A stretch of DNA of 64,000 nucleotides from Periplaneta americana (Eukaryota > Arthropoda > Insecta > Blattodea > Blattidae). A program made the translations under genes and the position numbers. Below the pieces are notes generated by a model that searched no databases, was not told the DNA's origin, and saw only the letters and a list, made by a program, of their open reading frames with translations. This document shows positions 1-13,400 of the stretch, one piece after another. Location: the NCBI RefSeq assembly GCF_040183065.1, contig NC_091120.1:173015988-173079987 (forward strand), read 5' to 3'. Positions within the stretch are counted from its first letter, which is position 1. The number at the start of each line of letters is the position of its first letter.

Positions 1-3000
1 ACTAACAAAACTACTAACAACACCATAATCACCACTACCACCTATTACACAACCACCACCATCACTACAATCACTACTACCACCTCCAACACACCACACC
101 ACCAACACTAACAAAACTACTACCAACACCATAATCACCACTACCACCTATAACACAACCAACACCAACACTGCAATCACTATTACCACCTCCAACACAC
201 CACACCACCAACACTAACAACACTACTACCAACACCATAATCACCACTACCACCTATAATACAACCAACACCAACACTACAATAACTACTACCAACTCCA
301 ACACACCACACCACCAACACTACTACAAACACCATAATCACCACTACCAACTATAACACAACCACCACCGACACTACAATCACTACTACCACCTCCAACA
401 CACCACACCACCAACACTAACAACACTACTACCAACACCATAATCACCACTATAACCTATAACACAACCACCACCAACACTACAATCACTACTACCACCT
501 CCAACACACCACACCACCAACACTAACAACACTACTACCAACACCATAATCACCACTACCACCTATAACACAACCACTACCAACAGTACAATCACTACTA
601 CCACCTCCAACACACCATACCACCAACACTAACAACACTACTACCAACACCATAATCACCACTACCACCTATAACACAACCACCACCAACACTACAATCA
701 CTACTACCAACTCCAACACACCACACCACCAACACTAACAAAACTACAACCAACACCATAATCACCACTACCACCTATAACACAACACCCACCAACTCTA
801 CAATCACTACTACCACCTCCAACAACACCACACCACCAACACTAACAAAACTACTACCAACACCATAATCACCACTACCACCTATTACACAACCACCACC
901 AACACTACAATCACTACTACCACCTCCAACACACCATACCACCAACACTAACAACACTACTGCCAACGCCATAATCACCACTACCACCTATAACACAACC
1001 ACCACCAACACTACAATCACTACTACCATCTCCAACACACCACACCACCAACACTAACAATACTACTACCAACATCATAATCACCACTACCACCTATAAC
1101 ACTACAGTCACTACTAGCACCTCCAACACACCACACCACCAACACTAACAAAACTATTACCAACACCATAATCACCACTACCACCTATAACACTACAGTC
1201 ACTACTACCACCTCCAACACACCACACCACCAACATTAACAAAACTACTACCAACACCATAATCACCACTACCACCTATAACACTACAGTCACTACTACC
1301 ACCTCCAACACAACACACCACCAACACTAACAAAAGTACTACCAACACCATAATCACCACTACCACCTATAACACAACCAACACCAACACTACAATCACT
1401 ACTACCACTTCCAACACCCCACACCACCAACACTAACAACACTACTACCAACACCATAATCACCACTACCACATATAACACAACCACCACCAACACTACA
1501 TTCACTACTACCAACTCCAACACACCACACCACCAACACTAACAAAACTACTACCAACATCATAATCACCACTACCACCTATAACACTACACTCACTACT
1601 ACCACCTCCAACATACCACACCACCAACACTAACAAAACTACTACCAACACCATAATCACCACTACCACCTATAACACAACCACCACCAACACTACAATC
1701 ACTACTACCATCTCCAACACACCACACCACCAACACTAACAACTCTACTACCAACACCATCATCACCACTACCACCTATAACACAACCACCACCAACACT
1801 ACAATCACTACTACTAACTCCAACACACCACACCACCAACACTAACAAAACTACTACCAACACCATAATCACCACTACCACCTATAACACAACCACCACC
1901 AACACTGCAATCACTATTACCACCTCCAACACACCACACCACCAACACTAACAACACTACTACAAACACCATAATCACCACTACCACATATAACACAACC
2001 ACCACTGATACTACAAACACTACTACCACCTCCAACACACCACACCACCAACACTAACAAAACTACTACCAACACCATAATCACCACTACCACCTATAAC
2101 ACAACCAACACCAACACTACAATCACTACTACCACTTCCAACACACCACACCACACCACCAACACTAACTAAACAACTACCAACACCATAATCACCACTA
2201 CCACCTATAACACTACAGTCACTACTACCACCTCCAACACACCACACCACCAACACTAACAAAACTACTACCAACACCATAATCACCACTACCACCTATA
2301 ACACAACCACCACCAACACTACAATCACTACTACCACCTCCAACACACCACACCACCAACACTAACAACACTACTACCAACACCATAATCACCACTACCA
2401 CATATAACACAACCGCCACCAACACTACATTCACTACTACCAACTCCAACACACCACACCACCAACACTAACAAAACTACTACCAACATCATAATCACCA
2501 CTACCACCTATTACACTACAGCACTACTACCACTTCCAACATACCACACCACCAACAATAACAAAACTACTACCAACACCATAATCACCACTACCACCTA
2601 TAACACAACCACCACCAACACTACAATCACTACTACCATCTCCAACACACCACACCACCAACACTAACAACACTACTACCAACACCATCATCACCACTAC
2701 CACCTATAACACAACCACCACCAACACTACAATCACTACTACTAACTCCAACACACCACACCACCAACACTAACAAAACTACTACCAACACCATAATCAC
2801 TACTACCACCTATAACACAACCAACACCAACACTACAATCACTACTACCACCTCCAACACACCATACCACCAACACTAACAACACTACTGCCAACACCAT
2901 AATCACCACTACCACCTATAACACAACCACCACCAACACTACAATCGCTACTACCAACTCCAACACACCACACCACCAACACTAACAAAACTACTACCAA

Positions 3001-4215
3001 CACCATAATCACCACTACCACCTATTACACAACCACCACCATCACTACAATCACTACTACCACCTCCAACACACCACACCACCAACACTAACAAAACTAC
3101 TACCAACACCATAATCACCACTACCACCTATAACACAACCAACACCAACACTGCAATCACTATTACCACCTCCAACACACCACACCACCAACACTAACAA
3201 CACTACTACCAACACCATAATCACCACTACCACCTATAATACAACCAACACCAACACTACAATAACTACTACCAACTCCAACACACCACACCACCAACAC
3301 TACTACAAACACCATAATCACCACTACCAACTATAACACAACCACCACCGACACTACAATCACTACTACCACCTCCAACACACCACGCCACCAACACTAA
3401 CAACACTACTACCAACACCATAATCACCACTATAACCTATAACACAACCACCACCAACACCACAATCACTACTACCACCTCCAACACACCACACCACCAA
3501 CACTAACAACACTACTACCAACACCATAATCACCACTACCACCTATAACACAACCACCACCAACAGTACAATCACTACTACCACCTCCAACACACCATAC
3601 CACCAACACTAACAACACTACTACCAACACCATAATCACCACTACCACCTATAACACAACCACCACCAACACTACAATCACTACTACCAACTCCAACACA
3701 CCACACCACCAACACTAACAAAACTACAACCAACACCATAATCACCACTACCACCTATAACACAACACCCACCAACTCTACAATCACTACTACCACCTCC
3801 AACAACACCACACCACCAACACTAACAAAACTACTACCAACACCATAATCACCACTACCACCTATTACACAACCACCACCAACACTACAATCACTACTAC
3901 CACCTCCAACACACCATACCACCAACACTAACAACACTACTGCCAACGCCATAATTACCACTACCACCTATAACACAACCACCACCAACACTACAATCAC
4001 TACTACCAACTCCAACACACCACACCACCAACACTAACAACACTACTACAAACACCATAATCACCACTGCCAACTATAACACAACCACCACCAACTTTAC
4101 AATCACTACTACCACCACCAACACACCACACCACCAACACTAACAACACTACTACCAACAACATAATCACCATTACCACCTATAACACAACCACCACCAA
4201 CACTACGATCACTAC
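1..4215. repeat. C/A-rich satellite A (about 108-bp unit)
   Basis: Tandem array of a unit of about 108 bp, seen from the recurrence of the word CACCACCAACACTAACAA roughly every 105-111 bp. The + strand is built almost only from A, C and T; G is a percent or so. Unit variants differ by points and short indels (for example CACAACCACCACC versus CACAACCAACACC). Blocks of variants are themselves duplicated: 1-1000 recurs at about 2981-3980 (offset 2,980), and 1440-1860 recurs at 2370-2790 (offset 929). The array continues past the left edge. It lies upstream of a PFAS exon with an open acceptor, so it is intronic. No coding function; the G/T-rich ORFs on the other strand are composition artefacts. 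Confidence 0.93.
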
Positions 4216-4740
4216 TACCACCTCCAATGCAATAACCAACACAACCACCACCATCACCACCTCCACTACAATCAACATGATCAATTCCAATACAACCAAC
4301 ACCACCAACATAACCCCTCTACACAACCATCACCACCATAACCTACACAATCACCACCACCACTACTACTAGTACAAGCACGACCTACACAACAATCACC
4401 ACCACGACCTACAAACGATAACCATTATCACCAATACCACCACCAACACCTACACAACCATCACCACAAACACTACTACCATCACGACCTTTCACGACCC
4501 TTAACACAGCCATAACCATTTACACAACTATAACCTACACCACCTACACAACCATCACCTTTACCACAGCCATAATCACCACCACCACAATCATTACCAA
4601 CTTCACAGTTATTACCACCACCAACAAAACAAGAACCACCACTACCATAACCTGCACAACCACCATTTACATAACCATCATCACCACGTCCTACACAACC
4701 ATCTACACAGTCATCACTACTACTTCCACTGTGACCAAAT
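4216..4740. repeat. Degenerate junction between satellites A and B
   Basis: Irregular ACC/ATC/CTAC-rich stretch in which neither the 108-bp nor the 36-bp unit is regular. G is commoner here than on either side. It looks like older, decayed array sequence joining the two satellites. Confidence 0.6.
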
Positions 4741-7700
4741 ACACAATCATCACCACCATCCCCCACATAACTATCACCACCATATATACAATCATCACCA
4801 CTACCACTACTTACACAACCATCACTGCCACCACTACTACCACAAACTACACAACCATCACTGCCACCACTACTACCACCAACTACACAACCATCACTGC
4901 CACTACTTATACAACCATCACCACCACTACTTACACAACCATCATTACTATCACTACTACCACCAACTACACAACGATAATCACTACTACATACACAACC
5001 ATCATCACTACTACATACACAACCATCACTGCTACTACTTACACAACCATCACTGCCATCCACTACTACCACCAACTACACAACCATCATCACTGCCACC
5101 ACTACCACCACCAACTACACAACCATCATAACTACTACATACACAACCATCATTACCATCACTACTATCACCAACTACACAACCATCATCACTACTACAT
5201 ACACAACCATCCCTGCCAACACTACTACCACCAACTACACAACCATCGCTGCCACTGCTTATACAACCATCACCACCACTACTTACACAACCATCATTAC
5301 CATCACTGCTACCACCAACTACACAACCATAATCACTACTACATACACAACCATCATCACTACTACATACACAACCATCACTGCTACTACTTACACAACC
5401 ATCACTGCCATCCACTACCACCACCAACTACACAACCATCATCACTACTACATACACAACCATCACCACCACTTTTTACACAACCATCACTGACACTACT
5501 ACTACCACCAACTACACAACCATCATCACTACTACATACACAACCATCACCACCACTACTTACATAACCATAATTGCCACCACATCTACCACCAATTACA
5601 CAACCATCATCAATACTACATACACAACCATCACTGCCACCACTGCTACCACCAACTACACAACCATCATCACTACTACTTACACAATCATCACTGCCAC
5701 CACTGCTACCACCAACTACACAACCATCATCAATACTATATACACAACCATCACTGCCAACAGTACTACCACCAACTATACAACCATCATCACTACTACT
5801 TACACAACCACCACTGCCACTACTTACACAACCATCACTGCCACTACTACTACCACCAACTACACAACCATAATCACTACATACACAACCATCACCACCA
5901 CTACATACACTACCATCACTGGCACCACTACTACCACCAACTACACAACCATCATCACTACTTACACAACCATCACTGGCACCACTACTATAACCAACTA
6001 CACAACCATCACCACTACTACTTACACAACCATTACCACCACTGCTTACACAACCATCATTGCCAACACTGCCACCACCAACTACACAACCATCAGCAAT
6101 ATTATATACACAACCATCACTGCCAACACTACTACCACCTACTACACAACCGTCATCAGTACCACTTACACAACCATCACTGCCACTACTTACACAACCA
6201 TCACTGCCACCACTACTACCACCAACTACACAACCATCATCACTACTACATACACAACCATCACTACCACTACTTACACAACCATCACTGGCACCTCTAC
6301 TACCAACAACTACACAACCATCATCACTACTACATACACAACCATCACCACCACTACTTACACAACCATCATTGCCACCACTGCTACCACCAATTACACA
6401 ACCATCATCAATACTATATACACAACAGTCACTGCCAACACTACTACCACCAACTATACAACCATCATCACTACTACTTACATAACCATCACTGTCACTT
6501 CTTACACAACCATCACTGGCACCACTACTACCACCAACTACACAACCATCATCACTACTACTTACACAACCATCACTGCCACCACTACCACCACCAACTA
6601 CACAACCATCATAACTACTACATACACAACCATCATTACCATCACTACTATCACCAACTACACAACCATCATCACTACTACATACACAACCATCCCTGCC
6701 AACACTACTACCACCAACTACACAACCATCGCTGCCACTACTTATACAACCATCACCACCACTACTTACACAACCATCATTACCATCACTGCTACCACCA
6801 ACTACACAACGATAATCACTACTGCATACACAACCATCATCACTACTACATACACAACCATCACTGCTACTACTTACACAACCATCACTGCCATCCACTA
6901 CTACCACCAACTACACAACCATCATCACTACTACTTACACAACCATCACTGCCACCACTACCACCACCAACTACACAACCATCATAACTACTACATACAC
7001 AACCATCATTACCATCACTACTATCACCAACTATACAACCATCATCACTACTACATACACAACCATCCCTGCCAACACTACTACCACCAACTACACAACC
7101 ATCGCTGCCACTACTTATACAACCATCACCACCACTACTTACACAACCATCATTACCATCACTGCTACCACCAACTACACAACCATAATCACTACTACAT
7201 ACACAACCATCGTCACTACTACATACACAACCATCACTGCTACTACTTAGACAACCATCACTGCCATCCACTACCAATACCAACTACACAACCATCATCA
7301 CTACTACATACACAACCATCACCACCACTACTTACACAACCATCACTGACACCACTACTACCACCAACTACACAACCATCATCACTACTACATACACAAC
7401 CATCACCACCACTACTTACATAACCATAATTGCCACCACATCTACCACCAATTACACAACCATCATCAATACTACACACACAACCATCACTGCCAACACT
7501 ACTACCACCAACTACACAACCATCATCACTACTACTTACACAACCATCACTGCCACCACTGCTACCACCAACTACACAACCATCATCAATACTATATACA
7601 CAACCATCACTGCCAACACTACTACCACCAACTATACAACCATTATCACTACTACTTACACAACCACCACTGCCACTACTAACACAACCATCACTGCCAC

Positions 7701-8615
7701 TACTACTACCACCAACTACACAACAATCATCACTAATAACATACACAACTATCACCACCACTACATACACAACCATCACTGGCACCACTACTACCACCAA
7801 CTACACAACCATCATCACTGCTACATACACAACCATTACCACCACTACTTACACAACCATCACTGGCACCACTACTACCACCAACTACACAACCATCATC
7901 ACCACTACATACACAACCATCATTGCCACCTCTACTACAACAAACTACACAACCATCATCACTAGTACATACACAACCATCATCAATACTACATACACAA
8001 CCATCATTGCCACCACTACTACCACCAACTACATAACCATCATCACTACTGCAGACACAACCATCACTGCTACCACTACTACCACCAACTACAAAACCAT
8101 CATCACTACTACATACACAACCATCATTGCCACCACTACTACCACCAACTACACAACCATCATCACTACTACATAAACAACCATCATTGCCACTACTACT
8201 ACCACGAACTACAAAACCATCATCATTACTACATACACAACCATCATTGCCACCACTACTACCAACAACTACACAACCATCATCACTACTACATACACAA
8301 GCATCATCACTACTACATACACAACCATCATTGCCATCACTACTACCACACACTACCCAACCATAATCACTACTATAGACACAACCATCATTGCCACCAC
8401 TACTACCACCAACTACACAGCCATCATCACTACTACATACACAACCATCATTGCCACTACTACTACCACGAACTACAAAACCATCATCACTACTACATAC
8501 ACAACCATCATTGCCATCACTACTACCACCAACTACACAACCATCATTGCCATCACTACTACCACCAACTACACAACCATCATTACTACTACATACACAA
8601 CCATCTTTGCCACTT

Positions 8616-8616
<1 letters not shown>

Positions 8617-8673
<57 letters not shown>
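8617..8673. repeat. (TAC)19 microsatellite
   Basis: Perfect TAC repeat of 57 bp embedded in minisatellite B. It is followed by a C-rich flank that recurs after the tract at 9891-9938. Confidence 0.95.
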
Positions 8674-9889
8674 CTACACAACCATCACTACCACCATCAC
8701 CACCACCTCCCACACAACCTTCACCATCACCTATACAATCATCACCACCACCTACACAACCATCACTGGCACCACTACTACCACCAACTACACAACCATC
8801 ACTGCCACCACTATTACCACCAATTACACAACCATCACTGCCACCACTACTACCACCAACTACGCAACCATCACTGCCACCACTACTACCACCAACTACA
8901 CAACCATCACTGCCACCACTACTACCACCAATTACACAACCATCACTGCCACCACTACTACCACCAACTACGCAACCATCACTGCCACCACTACTACCAC
9001 CAACTACACAACCATCACTGCCACCACTACTACCACCAACTACACAACCATCACTGCCACCACTACTACCACCAACGACACAACCATCACTGCCACCACT
9101 ACTACCACCAACTACACAACCATCACTGCCACCACTACTACCACCAACTACACAACCATCACTGCCACCACTACTACCACCAACGACACAACCATCACTG
9201 CCACCACTACTACCACCAATTACACAACCATCACTACCACCACTACTACCTCCAACTACACAACCATCACTGCCACCACTACTACCACCAACGACACAAC
9301 CATCACTGCCACCACTACTACCACCAACTACACAACCATCACTGCCACCACTACTACCACCAATTACACAACCATCACTGCCACCACTACTACCACCAAT
9401 TACACAACCGTCACTGCCACCACTACTACCACCAACTACACAACCATCATTGCCACCACTACTACCACCAATTACAGAACCATCACTGCCACCACTACTA
9501 CCACCAACTACGCAACCATCACTGCCACCACTACTACCACCAATTACACAACCATCACTGCCGCCACTACTACCACCAACTACACAACCATCATTGCCAC
9601 CCTACTACCACCAACTACACAACCATCACTGCCACCACTACTACCACCAACTACACAACCATCATTGCCACCACTACTACCACCAACTACACAACTGTCA
9701 CCACCACTACTTACACAACCATCACTGCCACCACTACTACCACCAACTACACAACCATCATTGCCACCACTACTACCACCAACTACACAACCATCACCAC
9801 CACTACTTAAACAACCATAACTGCGATCACTACTACCACCACCTACACAACCATCATCACCACTGCATACACAACCATCTTTGCCACTT

Positions 9890-9890
<1 letters not shown>

Positions 9891-9938
<48 letters not shown>
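9891..9938. repeat. (TAC)16 microsatellite
   Basis: Perfect TAC repeat of 48 bp. Both flanks match those of the tract at 8617-8673, so this is a segmental copy with a different repeat number. Confidence 0.95.
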
Positions 9939-10227
9939 CTACACAACCATCACTACCACCATCACCACCACCTCCCACACAACCTTCACCATCACCTATA
10001 CAATCATCACCACCACCTACACAACCATCACTGCCACCACTACTACCACCACCATAACGTACACAATCATCACCTCCACCGCCACTATCACCATTAGCAT
10101 TGCTCCTGCAAGCTTTGTCATTATCTACTGCAAAGTGTGAGTTCCGTGGTTTATTCACTATGTGGAGTGAATTCTTTTAAGAATTAAACTAGGTATTGGC
10201 AAGTGTAATATAAAATTATTTTTGTAG

Positions 10228-10473
10228 GTGCTTTGGTGATCTCTACTTATGCTCCTTGCCCCAACATCAAACAAGTAGTAACACCAGATCTGAAAGGTCC
10301 TGCTAGAGGACAGAACGGGACTCTTCTACTAGTGGATCTCTCAGGAGGAAAGAACCGAATAGGAGGCACAGCTCTTGCTCAGTGCTTCAAGCAGCTCGGA
10401 GATGACGTACCCGACCTTGATGAACCCACTCTCCTCAAACAAGCCTTCATTGCTACTCAGAAACTGATCAGAG
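10228..10473 (+). CDS. PFAS: PFAS exon (first in window): AIRS domain part
   Basis: Acceptor TTTTTGTAG before 10228, donor G|GTAATT after 10473. The first two bases finish a codon begun in an upstream exon, probably Gly. The reading [11 protein letters not shown] then TPDLKGP and [15 protein letters not shown] is typical of the second AIRS-like domain of eukaryotic PFAS. Confidence 0.95.
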
Positions 10474-13400
10474 GTAATTACAATAAAATAAACCCCATCA
10501 TAGAATTATTTACAAAGGGAATTTATTAATGTGGATGTTAATGCTTTCTTGTCTTATATTGCAGCGAGCAAAGTAATAGCTGGTCATGACATCAGCGATG
10601 GAGGTATCATCACTTGTCTGTTAGAGATGGCATTCGCTGGAATAAGTGGTATCAAGATCAACATTACTCACAAAGAGGGCAAAGCTCTGGACATACTGTT
10701 TGCTGAGGAGCTAGGTTGGGTGCTGGAGGTCGATGCTAAAGACATTGACTTTATAAACACAACATTCAAGGCTCATAATGTTCCAGTTTACACAATTGGA
10801 CAGTCGACAACTTTAGGAATCCAGTCATTAGTCACTATCTCTGTTAATGACACCCTGATATTGAACAGTGAGTTGCTTTCACTATTTCGAACATGGGAAG
10901 AAACCAGTTATAGACTGGAACGGCGGCAAGCCAATCCTGATTGTGTGCGAAGAGAGTTTGAATCTCTAGGAAATCGAAAACCTCCATCATATAGACTGAC
11001 TTTTGATCCACACAAGCCACCAACACCTCCAAAACAATTGTCGTCTGGTAAGTACTCTGTGATATTTTCTGTTTGCGTGTGAGCGGGTTAAAAATTAGTT
11101 GATGAGAGAGTGTGTGTGTGTGAATACATTTATATCGGTAATGTAGATACACGACTGAAATTCATACAGCATAGTTGTTTAGTCAACTGTCTGCAGACAG
11201 GTTTGAACCTAATAAGTGACACCAATAAGGCATCACTCATGAGGCAACTAATCCAGGAGATAATGGAGTAAGGTGGGCAGCTCCTTTCCCCCTCCATTGC
11301 ATACATCACTGACTAGTAACATATTACACTAATCAGACTTCAGATGTATACAAACAATTATTGTTATTCCTCTGAGACTTATCGTCAAGTGAGATGCACT
11401 GCCTGATAATAGATGTACACTGGCGTTCAAACATACCTGACTCCTACTACTAATCGATAGTGATCAATAGTTTGTTTGTGTAAGTGTGGCGGCTTTAGTT
11501 ATGTTACTACTAATATGAATAGATGGCGAAGATGACAGTCAATGTCATCAGTATTACATAAATAAAATTTTATTACATTCTAATGATTGTAGAAAGCACT
11601 AGGTTTATAATGATTGTAAAAAGCACTAAGTTTAGCAGAAACCGCTGATACTGTCAATTATATGAATAATTTACACTTGATCTGCAAAAAATGGAACTCT
11701 CTGCATCATAATCCACAGTTAATTCCCGATTTACCACGAAAATCGTCTGTAGCTGCATTTAGATTGGCAACAGGCCATGATTGTTTGGCCAAACACCTGC
11801 ATAGAATTGGAATATATCAGTCCCCTAACTGCCCATTGTGCAACTCAAACCAAGAAATGGATTCGGAACACCTCAAAATCTGTGCTTCAGTGGCTGACCA
11901 TGATAATATCTTTGAAAAATATTGGAGTGCAAGAGGTCAAATGACTTTTTTGTCAAACGCCTGGCATTAGAAAACAACAACAACATACTTAATCTGCATA
12001 ATTTTTCCCATTGTTACCTATTAAGGACTAGAGGAACTATTTCAAAGATTGTCGATTTGTTAAATCCTTCGTACTGTCTTATCCCGTGGTTAGAAAGTTT
12101 GCTTACACGATCAGAAAATTGTAGGTCAGACATCTTTGAACACCAGTGTACATATCAGCCAGAATCTCTATCAGTTGTATAGGATATGTCTAATATTTTT
12201 GGAGTTTTGAGAGAGAAAACTTTTATTTCAGCTCCACGTGTGGCAGTTATTAGAGAAGAAGGTTCCAATGGAGATCGAGAGATGGCAGCATCCCTGTTTA
12301 GCGTTGGCTTTGATGTCTGGGATGTGACAATGCAGGACCTTCTTAACAAACAAGTGACAGCAGATAACTTTCAGGGCATTATCTTTCCTGGAGGGTTTAG
12401 CTATGCAGGTGAGTTTCTATATGAAACCAAGTTACGGCAGAACACTTTATCATTCCCGTTTCATTCTGACAGTTATTGAATACCAGAAATGCCAACTCAG
12501 TATGGGCCTTGGTGACCCTATTATGGCCTCCTAACCATTTTGTGTAATTCTAATTTTCTCGTCTTCTATTTTGTTTAAGTGCTGATGAATGCATTGTACA
12601 GTATGAGTCAAACCTAAATTACTGGCATTCTTACCGAGTCGCAACATTGCAGGCAGTGCATTGGGTTTTCCAACATCATCTTTGCTTTAAATCCAGCAAA
12701 AGAAACAATGCGTGGGTTATTTGTTGCATTAAGATGGTGAAACATGAGCTTTAGACCATTACCATGGTTCATTTTATGTAATATATAGCATACAAAGGAT
12801 TGAGAGTGTATGAGACCCTAGGAATATGTTTTTTATATTAATTCACAAGGCCTCCTAAGATAGTTATGTACGTAACTAGAACAGAAAGTAATACTTCGAT
12901 GTATGAGTGAGACGTTTATGGATGAGGCGTTAGCCGAGTCCTGAATTTCGAAACGAGTGCGCGAAAGATACTTTTGTACTAGTTATGTACAATATTTTTT
13001 GGCACAACTACATGGAAATTCTATGTGAATTAATTAACCTATTAAATAAATCAAAGACTATTGAGATTTTTGTAGGCTAGGAGTCATGGCCTACTAACAC
13101 TACATTGACTTTATAGCAGGTCAAGTTATAACGTCATGATTGTTGTGTAGCTATTGTGAGGACTTGTGTATTCTGAACATGCAAAAACTCAAAATGGCTT
13201 TATCAAAAAATATATTTTGTTTTGATATTAAGAGAGAGATTCTGAGGAGACTTTATGTAAATTAATACCTAGAAAATCTGAAGAACGATACCTGAAGGAA
13301 TTTGATTTTTTTTTTTAAATAGGCGAGATATAACAGTGTAGAATTAATAACGGAACTCGTAATGCACGCGTTTTTCAATAAAAAGGCATGTCTGCTTATA

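Larger units (their letters stand above)
4741..10090. repeat. C/A/T-rich minisatellite B (36-bp and 24-bp units)
   Basis: Tandem array whose cleanest part, about 8770-9790, repeats a 36-bp unit that includes ACCATCACTGCCACCACTAC. From 4741 to 8600 the 36-bp unit alternates with a 24-bp unit (ACCATCATCACTACTACATA plus CACA), making 60-bp compound units. Higher-order copies: about 5045-5900 recurs at 6900-7760 (offset 1,856 bp), and a piece near 6690 recurs near 7064 (offset about 373 bp). The flanks of two (TAC)n tracts are also duplicated (about 8590-8790 and 9855-10050, offset 1,265). Because the units are multiples of 3 bp and the + strand has few G and few TAA, very long ORFs appear on both strands; they are not genes. 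Confidence 0.93.

Noticed and set aside
775-3967. Repeated Val/Gly-rich minus-strand ORFs that look membrane-like
   Set aside because: Same cause: 108-bp units divisible by three with TAA-poor G/T-rich strand; identical ORFs simply reflect the 2,980-bp duplication.
1-10090. CRISPR-like array
   Set aside because: Units are contiguous tandem copies with no unique spacers, and the context is a eukaryotic intron.
4741-10158. Very long ORFs (up to 568 codons) encoding Ser/Gly/Cys/Val-rich or Pro/Thr/Leu-rich repeats, mucin- or cuticle-like
   Set aside because: They exist on both strands and in several frames of a 36-bp satellite with few stop codons by composition, lie within a PFAS intron, and have no splice or start logic.
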